DNA from: Actinomycetes bacterium
Lineage (GTDB): Bacteria > Actinomycetota > Actinomycetes > S36-B12 > UBA5976
NCBI GenBank assembly: GCA_021784375.1
Contig: JAJXSV010000002.1
Location: forward strand, 1 to 37,050
DNA: 37,050 nucleotides
Direction of reading: 5' to 3'
Shown here: piece after piece, positions 1-7,446 of the stretch
Position numbering within the stretch: position 1 is the first letter of the stretch
Layout: each line of letters begins with the position of its first letter
Position numbers and translations under genes: made by a program
The notes under the pieces: model-generated
Databases searched by the model: none
Seen by the model: only the letters and a program-made list of their open reading frames with translations
What the model was told of the DNA's origin: nothing

Positions 1-426
1 CGGTCCGGAGAGCGCGAGGAAGCTGAGGATCTGCCGACTGCCGACGAGGCTGGCGTGGCGCCCCACCAACTCATGGACGATCGTCCGGCCCAGCCAGGCC
101 TGCATGGCCGCGCCCAGCGCGATGGCTGCGGCCACGATGATGACCACGCGCGCGGCCTGATGCGAATCCATGAGGGAATGCGCATTGTTCGCGAAGGAGC
201 CCACGAACACGGCCGGGAGCAGCTTGGGCCCGTACTGGTACAGCAGGGCGAAGGCCAGCCCCGCTGAGGGCCAGATGGGGGAGGCCAACCCGGTGCCCTG
301 CGGCACCAGCAGCGCGATCGCACCGACCGCCCAATAGACCAGGGCGACCGCGAGGTTGGCGGTCAGCACACCCGGCGTTGTCTCAGTCAGCCGCTTGAGG
401 ACGCTCCCGCCAGGGCGTTCACTCAC
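1..426 (-). CDS. MASE1-domain membrane sensor protein, N-terminal part (cut by left edge)
   Basis: The minus strand is open from a GTG at 426 to the window edge (142 codons). The translation contains several hydrophobic segments and the stretch SPIWPSAGLAFALLYQYG followed by LLPAVFVGSFANN, which matches the MASE1 integral-membrane sensory domain seen at the N-terminus of histidine kinases, diguanylate cyclases and related signal proteins. The output domain lies outside the window, so the enzymatic class is unknown. A GGGGAAGAG ribosome-site-like stretch precedes the start; an in-frame GTG at 432 is an alternative, but its spacing is worse. It begins 45 bases after the tadC stop on the same strand, so it probably ends the tad operon transcript. 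Family assignment is by motif reading only. Confidence 0.7.
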   Translation of the reverse strand, partial: MSERPGGSVLKRLTETTPGVLTANLAVALVYWAVGAIALLVPQGTGLASPIWPSAGLAFALLYQYGPKLLPAVFVGSFANNAHSLMDSHQAARVVIIVAAAIALGAAMQAWLGRTIVHELVGRHASLVGSRQILSFLALSGP

Positions 427-471
427 AAGCACGTCTCTTCCCCATCGTGCCGTCCCCGAGGGCGCGCTGGC

Positions 472-1386
472 CTAGCTGCCGCTGAAGGTGGCGATGGCGT
501 TGAGGACCGCGGGCCCCAGCACGATGATGAAGACGCCGGGCAGGAAGCACAGCAGCAACGGGAAGAGGATCTTCACACTGATCTGCTGCGCACGTTCACG
601 GGCGAGTGTCTGCCGCGCCTCGCGCATGGCACGAGCCTGCTCCTGGAGCATGTCGGAGACGGTGATGCCGGCCTGGTCGGCACGCACCATGGCATGCGCG
701 AAGCGGATGAGGTCGGCCTGCTTCGTGCGCTCGGCGAGCGCAGTGAAGGCGTCGATGCGGGAGAGTCCGAACTGCATCTCCTGGAGCACGCGCGAGAACT
801 CGGCGGCGACCGCCCCCCGCTGCACGCGCGAGACCTCCTGCAACCCGCTCGTGAAGCCGAGGCCGGCTCGCACGCAGAGCTGCAGCAGGTCCAGGGCCTC
901 CGGCAACTGCCAGCCGATCTTCTTGGTGCGGGTCGCGATCTGGCGGTTCAGCCAGATGTCCGGACCCAGGAACATGAGTGCCACCATGACGATGGCGAAG
1001 CTCCAGGGCATGAGGCCGGCAGAGGCGCTGAAGGGGCCGATGACCAAGCCGACCGCCAGGCCCACGAGCTTGATGACCTGGAACCGCACCAACGGACCGG
1101 AGCCCGTGTAGCCGGCCATGCTCAACCGCAGCTCGACCTTGGCCCGCGTCTTGGCCGTCATGGAGGCGCGCAGGATGAAATCGAGCAGGCTGCGCGCCAC
1201 GTCCTCGACGCCGACGTGTACGGCGAAGCCGCCCGAGAATCGACGCACCAGTTCCTTGTAGGCGGTGCGCGTGGAGATCTCGCGATACTGCTGCACGCTG
1301 CCGATGACCGACAGCACGAGCGCCAGGCCGACGATGGTCCAGAGGACCGCGAGCCAGGTGGGACCGAGGAGTTTGATGGCTGTCAC
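472..1386 (-). CDS. tadC: TadC, inner-membrane platform protein of the tad pilus system
   Basis: A 304-residue membrane protein with a type II secretion F (T2SSF/GspF) domain, one of the paired TadB/TadC platform proteins of type IVc (Flp/Tad) pili. N-terminal hydrophobic segments (about residues 5-30) and two central ones are followed by a cytoplasmic helical region with PEALDLLQLCVRAGLGF, typical of TadC, and a C-terminal hydrophobic hairpin ending LGPAVLNAIATFSGS. The GTG at 1386 is chosen because it lies 2 bases after the tadB stop with GGAG about 7 bases upstream. A longer reading to 1485 would overlap tadB by nearly 100 bases. Length is normal for the family. It sits between tadB and the MASE1 gene in one minus-strand operon. 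Confidence 0.88.
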   Translation of the reverse strand: MTAIKLLGPTWLAVLWTIVGLALVLSVIGSVQQYREISTRTAYKELVRRFSGGFAVHVGVEDVARSLLDFILRASMTAKTRAKVELRLSMAGYTGSGPLVRFQVIKLVGLAVGLVIGPFSASAGLMPWSFAIVMVALMFLGPDIWLNRQIATRTKKIGWQLPEALDLLQLCVRAGLGFTSGLQEVSRVQRGAVAAEFSRVLQEMQFGLSRIDAFTALAERTKQADLIRFAHAMVRADQAGITVSDMLQEQARAMREARQTLARERAQQISVKILFPLLLCFLPGVFIIVLGPAVLNAIATFSGS

Positions 1387-1388
1387 TG

Positions 1389-2342
1389 CTACTCCATGTT
1401 CACCATTGCGCGGACCCACATGAGACCGGCGACCACCAGCGCCACCGTCGTGAACAGCATCGCTCGCCCGTTCGCGGTGGTCCACAGGACCTGCACGTAC
1501 TCACGGCGAGTGAGCAGCAGCATGAGGAACACTCCGATGGGCAGCGCCACCAGCACATTGGCGGACATGCGTCCCTCGCTCGATACGGCGCGCACCTCCT
1601 GGCGGATCGTCTCGCGACCGCGGATGGTGTCCGCGACCAGGTCGAGCACGGAGGCCAGGTTGCCGCCGACCTTGCGCTGGATGCCGATGGCGACGACGAC
1701 CCACTGCATGTCCTGGCTCTTCATGCGCTCCGCGACCTCGGCCAGTGCCTCGTCGGGTTGCACGCCCATGGCGATCTCCGTGCTGGCACGGCGCAGTTGA
1801 CGTTCGACTTCGCCCTCGCCCTCGCTGGAGACCGCCTCGATGCCGCGCTGCAGTGAGAGGCCCGCGCGCAGCGAACTCGCCAGCATCATGAGGAAGTCCG
1901 GGAGTGAACGCTCGAAACTCGTCTGCCGCGACTTGGTGGTGTTGCGGATGATCAGCCACGTGCCCATGACGAGGAACAGGGTGGCCCAGAACAGGGCAAG
2001 CCCGTAGGAGCCGGTGAAGCTGGCGAAGAGCACGGTGAGGATCGCGTCGGCCGCGATGTAGGCGACCACACCGCGGGCCGGGCTCAGCTTGATGCCCGCC
2101 AACTCGAGGAATCCGTTGATGCGCTCCTCGAGCACAGCGCGGTCGACCGCCAGGGCGGCCCAGCGCTTGCGCACGTAGTTGCCGGCCCTCGTGCCCTCCG
2201 TGACTGCAGCCTTCGGCTCAACGGAGTAGCGCAACACCATCTGCCGGTTCAGGGCGGCGTGATGCACCCGCTTGGCTTCCCTCAGCGCGTACCAGAGGAT
2301 GCCCACGGCGATGAGCGTGGCCAATACGACGAAGAGTTTCAT
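1389..2342 (-). CDS. tadB: TadB, inner-membrane platform protein of the tad pilus system
   Basis: A 317-residue T2SSF-domain protein. It has an N-terminal transmembrane segment (residues 2-20), a pair of hydrophobic helices near residues 100-145, the GspF-like stretch SLPDFLMMLASSLRAGLSLQ, and two C-terminal transmembrane segments. TadB with TadC forms the membrane platform that couples the CpaF ATPase to pilin assembly. The ATG at 2342 overlaps the cpaF stop in an ATGA, which settles the start; longer readings run into cpaF. The gene order cpaF-tadB-tadC is the standard tad order. Confidence 0.9.
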   Translation of the reverse strand: MKLFVVLATLIAVGILWYALREAKRVHHAALNRQMVLRYSVEPKAAVTEGTRAGNYVRKRWAALAVDRAVLEERINGFLELAGIKLSPARGVVAYIAADAILTVLFASFTGSYGLALFWATLFLVMGTWLIIRNTTKSRQTSFERSLPDFLMMLASSLRAGLSLQRGIEAVSSEGEGEVERQLRRASTEIAMGVQPDEALAEVAERMKSQDMQWVVVAIGIQRKVGGNLASVLDLVADTIRGRETIRQEVRAVSSEGRMSANVLVALPIGVFLMLLLTRREYVQVLWTTANGRAMLFTTVALVVAGLMWVRAMVNME

Positions 2343-3691
2343 CGGCGCCTCTGGAACAGCGTCGGCGAGACGTCCACGCCATGCTCGCGCAGGTCCTCGA
2401 GGCAGCGCGGCACGATGCCCGTGGGCCGCAACTCGCCGCGCACCTGCGACGAGGGGGCATGGGGGTCGTACTCGAACTCGAAGATGGAGTCCATCTGGAT
2501 GGTTTCGCCTTCGAGCCCGCTGACCTCGGAGATGCCGAGGATGCGACGGGAGCCATCGCGCAGGCGTGCCTGCTGGACCACGATGTGGATGGCCGCCGAG
2601 ATCTGCTCGCGGATGGCCCACACCGGCATGTCGTAACCGGTCATCATGACCATCGTCTCCAGGCGGCGCAGGGCGTCGCGCGGCGAGTTCGCGTGCACGG
2701 TCGACAGGGAACCGTCGTGGCCGGTGTTCATGGCCTGCAACATGTCCAATGCAGCCGCGTCACGCACCTCACCCACCACGATGCGGTCAGGGCGCATGCG
2801 CAGCGCATTGCGCACCAACTCGCGGATGGTGATGCCACCGATGCCCTCGATGTTCGGAGGGCGGGATTCGAGGCGGATGACGTGGCGCTGCTTGAGCTGC
2901 AACTCCACCGCATCCTCGATCGTGATGATGCGCTCCGAGTCCGGGATGAATCCGCTGATGATGTTCAGCGTGGTCGTCTTGCCGGAGCCGGTACCACCGC
3001 TGATGAGCACGTTGCGGCGACCGCGCACGACCGCGTCGAGGAACGACACGGCGTCGTTCGTGAGGGTGCCGAAGGAGAGCAGGTCCTTGATGGACATGGC
3101 TTCCTTCGAGAACTTGCGGATGGTGAGCGTTGAGCCATCGACCGCGATGGGCCGGATCACCGCGTTCACACGCGAGCCGTCGGGCAGGCGGGCGTCCACC
3201 ATGGGGCTCGACTCGTCAACGCGACGACCCACCTGGGACACGATGCGGTCGATGATCTCGCGCAGGTGGCGTTCGCTGGCGAAGCGCGCGTTCACCGGCT
3301 CGATGACACCATTTCGCTCGACGAATATCGCGTCATAGGCGTTGACCATGATCTCGGTGCAGGTGCGGTCACGGAGCAGTGGCTCGAGCGGCCCCAGGCC
3401 CAGGGTGTCGTCGATGATCTCCTGCACGATGCGTGAACGATCGCTGCTGGAGAGGTCGGCTCGTTGGCTGGGCAGGATCTCACCGAGCACCTCGAACACA
3501 GTCTCGGAGAGCGAGTCGCGATCGATGTCGGACGAGTACAGGCGGGCGCCCAGGCGGTCGACCAGCTTGCTGTGCACCTGGCGCTTGTACTGCTCGCGCA
3601 GGTCGAAGTGTTCCTCGACCGGGCGTTCGACACCGGCGACGCGAGCGCCGGTGGTGCCGCTGACCTGGCCGAGGCGATCGGCAAGGCTCAT
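2339..3691 (-). CDS. cpaF: CpaF/TadA, secretion ATPase of the tad pilus system
   Basis: A 450-residue type II/IV secretion ATPase (VirB11/GspE superfamily) that powers Flp pilus assembly. Walker A GGTGSGKT is at residues 232-239, the VGEVRD Walker B-like/Asp-box region at 306-311, and the His-containing GHDGSLSTVHA motif at 324-334. The N-terminal domain contains the family motif EIMVN (113-117) and the RIVSQVGRRVDESSPMVDARL segment that CpaF proteins share. The ATG overlaps the cpaE stop in an ATGA and its own stop overlaps tadB in the same way, so translation is probably coupled. All catalytic motifs look intact. Confidence 0.94.
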   Translation of the reverse strand: MSLADRLGQVSGTTGARVAGVERPVEEHFDLREQYKRQVHSKLVDRLGARLYSSDIDRDSLSETVFEVLGEILPSQRADLSSSDRSRIVQEIIDDTLGLGPLEPLLRDRTCTEIMVNAYDAIFVERNGVIEPVNARFASERHLREIIDRIVSQVGRRVDESSPMVDARLPDGSRVNAVIRPIAVDGSTLTIRKFSKEAMSIKDLLSFGTLTNDAVSFLDAVVRGRRNVLISGGTGSGKTTTLNIISGFIPDSERIITIEDAVELQLKQRHVIRLESRPPNIEGIGGITIRELVRNALRMRPDRIVVGEVRDAAALDMLQAMNTGHDGSLSTVHANSPRDALRRLETMVMMTGYDMPVWAIREQISAAIHIVVQQARLRDGSRRILGISEVSGLEGETIQMDSIFEFEYDPHAPSSQVRGELRPTGIVPRCLEDLREHGVDVSPTLFQRRR

Positions 3692-4857
3692 GGCTTACTC
3701 CGGAACTTGGACCACAGCGAAGGCCGCATGTCCGATCGCTGCACCGGCGCGCCGGCCTCCTGCACGGCCAGGGCGACGATGGCGCGGCTCACCGGATGAT
3801 CGGGGTTGTCAGCGACCAGGGTCGTGCCGGTGTTCAAGGTCGCCGGCACGTCGCGGCTCGACGGGATGGCCACGGAGATGGGGACACCGAGGACCTCCTC
3901 GACATCCGCCTGGCCCAGTCCGACGTCGGTGCCGGCACGGTTCAGCGCCACATGCCAACGGGAACGCGGGTAGCCGAGCGCGTCGAGCGTCTCCATGGCC
4001 ACCTTGATGTTCTTCAGCGACGGCAGGTCGAGCGTGGTCACCAGGATGTACGAGTCCGCCTTCTCGAAGCTGCGCAAGGTGACCTCGGAGAACGACGGGG
4101 GAGTGTCGAGAACCACGAACGAGTACATGCTGCGCAGGACATCGATGACGTTCATCGCGATGTCCGGCGTCACGAACTCCGCCTCTGCCGGCTTGGAGGG
4201 CGCGAGCAGTGCGTCGAGGTTGTCGGCATACGGCGTCACGAGCGAACGCACGTGTGTCTCGTCGAGTTCACCCTGGTAGCTCACCGCGCGGCTGATGGTG
4301 GTGGCCGGATCGAGCTTGAGGAAGATGGCGACGTCACCGAAGTCCAGGTCCAGGTCGACGATGCACACGCGACCCTTGCCGAGCTTCGCCAGCGACTCCG
4401 CGAGGTTGGTTGCGATCGTGGTCTTGCCACAGCCGCCCTTGGCCCCGAAGACCATGATGACCTTGCCGGCCTCCACGTCGATCTGCGCACCCATGGCGCC
4501 GCGCAGTTGCTGCGAGAAGTTCTGTGAACGTCGCACCGCCGCCGTGATGCCCTCGACGTCATCGATCGACACCACATCGCGGATCCCGGAACGGAGCGCC
4601 GCTGTGACGAGTTCGGTGTCGATGCGCTCGCGCATCATCACGATGCCCAGGTCAGGGCGGGTGAGTCGGTAGCGGTCGGCCACGGCCGACGCCACCGGCA
4701 TCGTCACCTCGGGTGCGATGACCGCCAGGATCTCGTCAGGATGCGTGTCGAGATGGCTGTGCAGCGCCTGCGCGCTGGTGACGACCTCGGCATCGCTGGA
4801 GAGCAGAACGCGGTAGCGCTCGGGATCGACTCTCGGGCTTCCCAATACGACAGTCAT
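3688..4857 (-). CDS. cpaE: CpaE/TadZ, ParA-like pilus localisation ATPase
   Basis: A 389-residue protein with an N-terminal receiver-like (atypical) domain (about residues 10-125) and a MinD/ParA P-loop ATPase domain. The deviant Walker A GAKGGCGKTT is at 138-147, followed by VDLDLDFGD around 167-174, as in CpaE/TadZ proteins that position the tad machinery at the cell pole. Another ParA protein in this window (26587-27417) belongs to a different family branch and context. The ATG shares one base with the cpaB TAA (TAATG). A conserved tad-operon position supports the name. Confidence 0.9.
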   Translation of the reverse strand: MTVVLGSPRVDPERYRVLLSSDAEVVTSAQALHSHLDTHPDEILAVIAPEVTMPVASAVADRYRLTRPDLGIVMMRERIDTELVTAALRSGIRDVVSIDDVEGITAAVRRSQNFSQQLRGAMGAQIDVEAGKVIMVFGAKGGCGKTTIATNLAESLAKLGKGRVCIVDLDLDFGDVAIFLKLDPATTISRAVSYQGELDETHVRSLVTPYADNLDALLAPSKPAEAEFVTPDIAMNVIDVLRSMYSFVVLDTPPSFSEVTLRSFEKADSYILVTTLDLPSLKNIKVAMETLDALGYPRSRWHVALNRAGTDVGLGQADVEEVLGVPISVAIPSSRDVPATLNTGTTLVADNPDHPVSRAIVALAVQEAGAPVQRSDMRPSLWSKFRSKP

Positions 4858-5528
4858 TACTGTGCTCCCACCGTGGCTGCGTGCAACGCGAGGTACAAAC
4901 TGTTGCCGTTGATGGCTTGGATCAGTCGAGGCGCGGAGTCCTGCGGGATGGCGACCGTGATGAGGCCCGGGGCGCCATCGACGGAACCGGTGCCCATGGC
5001 ACTCACGTTGTTCACTGCCAGGACGAGCAGGTCGTTGAACACGATCTGCACGGCCGGTGTCGCAGGAGTGCCGCCCTTGCTGTCGAGCAGGACCACATGG
5101 TCACCCGGGGCCAGGAAGGGGCCGAGGCGGTTGGCCGCGGGCATCGGGAACGACACCGCGACCATGCCGGTCGGGATGGGGAGGATGCGGTTCACTTCTG
5201 CGGTCTGCAGGAAGTCGCCACTGAAGAGCAGGCGTCCAGCAGGCAGGTCGCGTCCCGCGACGAAGTTCGAGTTCACCGCGACGCCAGGCTTCAGGATGTC
5301 ACCGACCGCGAACTTGGCAGGTATGTCAACCGTGCCGATGAGCTTCTGACTCACCGCGTTCGCGTAGGAGGTGCCTGCAGGAACGATGGCATTGGTCTCG
5401 AGCACGCTGACCTTCTCGAGGCCGGACATCACATGCTGCTCTGCGTTCTGCAGGTATATGTAACTCGCTACGCCGGTGGCAGTAGCGAGCACGATGGCAA
5501 CCATGATCAGTGCTACGACGCGTTTCAT
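4857..5528 (-). CDS. cpaB: CpaB/RcpC, SAF-domain pilus assembly protein
   Basis: A 223-residue protein with one N-terminal transmembrane helix (about residues 4-27), then a SAF-like domain (residues about 40-110) including VPAGTSYANAV and GRDLPAGRLL, and a C-terminal RcpC/CpaB domain around PGDHVVLLD. In Gram-negatives CpaB/RcpC associates with the secretin CpaC. Here, as expected for a Gram-positive cell, no secretin gene is present, so its role is presumably on the cell-wall side. An AGGA 8 bases before the ATG supports the start. A 61-base gap separates it from tadE. Confidence 0.85.
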   Translation of the reverse strand: MKRVVALIMVAIVLATATGVASYIYLQNAEQHVMSGLEKVSVLETNAIVPAGTSYANAVSQKLIGTVDIPAKFAVGDILKPGVAVNSNFVAGRDLPAGRLLFSGDFLQTAEVNRILPIPTGMVAVSFPMPAANRLGPFLAPGDHVVLLDSKGGTPATPAVQIVFNDLLVLAVNNVSAMGTGSVDGAPGLITVAIPQDSAPRLIQAINGNSLYLALHAATVGAQ

Positions 5529-5589
5529 ATTTGCATCCTAGGGTTGGGTGTTGGCTTCGCACGGAGCCCCGCCGCGCGAAGTGGTCGTG

Positions 5590-6030
5590 CTATTGCGTGA
5601 AGACACATAGCCACGTCGCAGTGGCAGAGATGCTGTTCTTCTCTCCCGGCAGCCAAGCGACCGGAGTGAGCCACTTGAACGGCATCTTCACATTGACCTG
5701 AGCGGTTGCCGTCTCAACCGAGGTCGCGGTGTCCGGCGGGCAGTAGCTCAACACCGTGACGGTCGCTGCCGTTGACGAGCCGGCCATGCCCTGGATGCCG
5801 GTGCCGGATGCCGTTGACCCAGCGACCTTGATCGCGGTCTGGGTGTCGGTGAGACCCGTCGAGGTGGCTCGGATGGCGAGGGACTGCGCTCCCACGGAAG
5901 CCGCGTGGGCCAGCGAATTCTGCACGAACATGGCGCGGCCGAAGTCGACGATGCCGAGCAGCACGAGCAACAGCACTGGCATCACCAGCGCGAATTCGAC
6001 GGCTACCGCGCCGCGCTCTCTCCGCCTCAT
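5590..6030 (-). CDS. tadE: TadE-like pseudopilin
   Basis: A 146-residue TadE-family protein (PF07811 type). It starts with a short Arg-rich leader and RGAVAVEFALVMPVLLL. The Gly7-Ala8 junction with Glu12 at the +5 position is the classic prepilin-peptidase site, and the following 20-odd residues form the single transmembrane helix. The C-terminal half is small-residue rich with a lone CVF near the end. The ATG overlaps the tadG stop (ATGA). A prepilin peptidase that would process it is not encoded in this window. Confidence 0.88.
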   Translation of the reverse strand: MRRRERGAVAVEFALVMPVLLLVLLGIVDFGRAMFVQNSLAHAASVGAQSLAIRATSTGLTDTQTAIKVAGSTASGTGIQGMAGSSTAATVTVLSYCPPDTATSVETATAQVNVKMPFKWLTPVAWLPGEKNSISATATWLCVFTQ

Positions 6031-7214
6031 TGCAGCACCTGGATTCCGTTGATGTACTCACTATTCCCCGCGAACTTCAGCGAGGCTGCGTCCCAGGTCC
6101 CGAAGAGACAGAGCGCTTGGTTGAGGCACTTGTCCGGTAGGTTCGCCGGCATCGTGGGAGCCCACTTGCCATTCCCGATCTTGTAGTTGCTCAAGTGGAA
6201 CTTGGCGAATGCCACGATGCGGATGTTCCAGCAGTCATTCGCCTGGATGCACGAATTCACCGGGTCGGTGAAATCGCCGGCAAGTGCAACTGGCCATCCA
6301 TCTAGTGAATTGACCCAAGCGGCCAACGCAGCGCCCAGTGCTGGACCCACGCAGGTATTGGAGATCAAAGAACCGGTCACCTGAACCGAGTTCAGCAGGA
6401 GCTTCACGGTCGATCCGCAGGTTGGTGGTCCAGGCAGCGTGCTCGTGTCGAGGCCGAGCAGATACGGGGAGGAGTACTGGTACACCGTGGATGCCGGCGA
6501 GTAGGCGGCCCCCCAGTTGGCGGTCTCGGAGGTCACCGTACGCGACCCACCACCGCCGCCTTCGGATGTCGCCTCGCTCATCAGGACGGAAGTGCCACTC
6601 GTGTCCCATTGCCATGCGGGCGCCACGAAGGGCGTCACGGTGCTCCCCAGGTACGCGTTCAGCCACGTCGCCTGACCACAATCCGAGTAGGTCTTGTCTC
6701 CCATGACCGGCATGAACGCCCGTACTGGCTGGGCGGCTTGCAGGACCACCCGAACGTATGGCCTCACCTTGTTCAGGCAGATAGCGGAGGTCGACGGTTT
6801 GGCCACGCCGACGTTGGGGTCCGAAGCCCCCGTAGCGCCCCAGCAACTGGCGGTGAGATCGTCGGAGGCCGTCCCCGCGAGGCGCGCGGGCGCAGTCGAG
6901 GTGTCTACGCAGACTGCCACCACGCGCTCGAGGCCACCGTCCGCATTGGCGGACGCGACTGCCGCCTCATACAAGGACTGCGCGGAGGTGCATAGGGGCC
7001 CGGTCCCGGTGAATCGCTTGAAGCACTGCTCACCGAGGGCCTGAGCGTCAGAACGGACGGCTCGCGCCACATGCTCGCGTGCGCCGTAGAAGCGCCCCAT
7101 ATCCACGCCGATTGCCACCAGTGCGGCCAGCGCGCCGGTGCCGGCGAGGATGGCGAGGAGCATGACAATGGCCCCGCGATCGCCCGCACTCCGTGTACCC
7201 CGCCGCCACGTCAT
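6027..7214 (-). CDS. TadG-like pilus assembly protein, Cys-rich ectodomain
   Basis: A 395-residue protein starting with basic residues and a transmembrane helix preceded by DRGAIVMLLAILAG, the putative Flp pilus-assembly TadE/G N-terminal region (PF13400 type). The remainder is predicted extracellular, contains a GGGGG linker near residue 215, and has twelve cysteines spread over the ectodomain, which suggests disulfides. No von Willebrand A domain is recognisable, unlike longer TadG proteins. It is the first gene of the tad operon. The ATG at 7214 has no good Shine-Dalgarno but lies 6 bases after a CATAAT box, so it may be leaderless. Confidence 0.75.
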   Translation of the reverse strand: MTWRRGTRSAGDRGAIVMLLAILAGTGALAALVAIGVDMGRFYGAREHVARAVRSDAQALGEQCFKRFTGTGPLCTSAQSLYEAAVASANADGGLERVVAVCVDTSTAPARLAGTASDDLTASCWGATGASDPNVGVAKPSTSAICLNKVRPYVRVVLQAAQPVRAFMPVMGDKTYSDCGQATWLNAYLGSTVTPFVAPAWQWDTSGTSVLMSEATSEGGGGGSRTVTSETANWGAAYSPASTVYQYSSPYLLGLDTSTLPGPPTCGSTVKLLLNSVQVTGSLISNTCVGPALGAALAAWVNSLDGWPVALAGDFTDPVNSCIQANDCWNIRIVAFAKFHLSNYKIGNGKWAPTMPANLPDKCLNQALCLFGTWDAASLKFAGNSEYINGIQVLQ

Positions 7215-7220
7215 ATGGGC

Positions 7221-7226
7221 ATTATG
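7221..7226 (-). promoter_or_regulatory. Candidate -10 box of the tad operon
   Basis: CATAAT on the minus strand, 6 bases upstream of the tadG ATG, which would put the transcription start at or next to the start codon (leaderless mRNA). No clear -35 is visible at 17 bases. The proposal rests on position and sequence only. Confidence 0.4.
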
Positions 7227-7279
7227 GCAGGGGAGGTCCGAGAGAGCACGAGATTTCGTTCATCAATTTTCGCCTTTTT

Positions 7280-7329
7280 CGAATCGGTTCAGTGATCGGT
7301 AACGAACCCGCAACGAACGGTTCGATTCG
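7280..7329. promoter_or_regulatory. Repeat cluster upstream of the tad operon
   Basis: CGAATCG at 7280-7286 is mirrored by CGATTCG at 7323-7329, and between them AACGAAC occurs twice, 11 bases apart (7301-7307 and 7312-7318). The cluster lies 65-115 bases upstream of tadG in the 232-base gap after the GGDEF-EAL gene, a position suited to an activator or repressor site. The rest of that gap (7215-7446) shows no gene and no convincing terminator. Confidence 0.35.
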
Positions 7330-7446
7330 GCGTAGCCGGGTGGCATCGAACGCAGGTCCGGAACGCGGACTCATCGCGATGCCGGCTCATGCATGACGGC
7401 CGTCCGCACCCGCGCATCGCCGGCGAGGATCGTCGACGGCAGAAGG

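Noticed and set aside
694..1800. Long plus-strand frames opposite tadC and tadB (and similar frames opposite pyrG, recN, gcvP and tlyA)
   Set aside because: They mirror high-GC coding genes, have charged low-complexity translations and match no family; they are shadows of the minus-strand genes.
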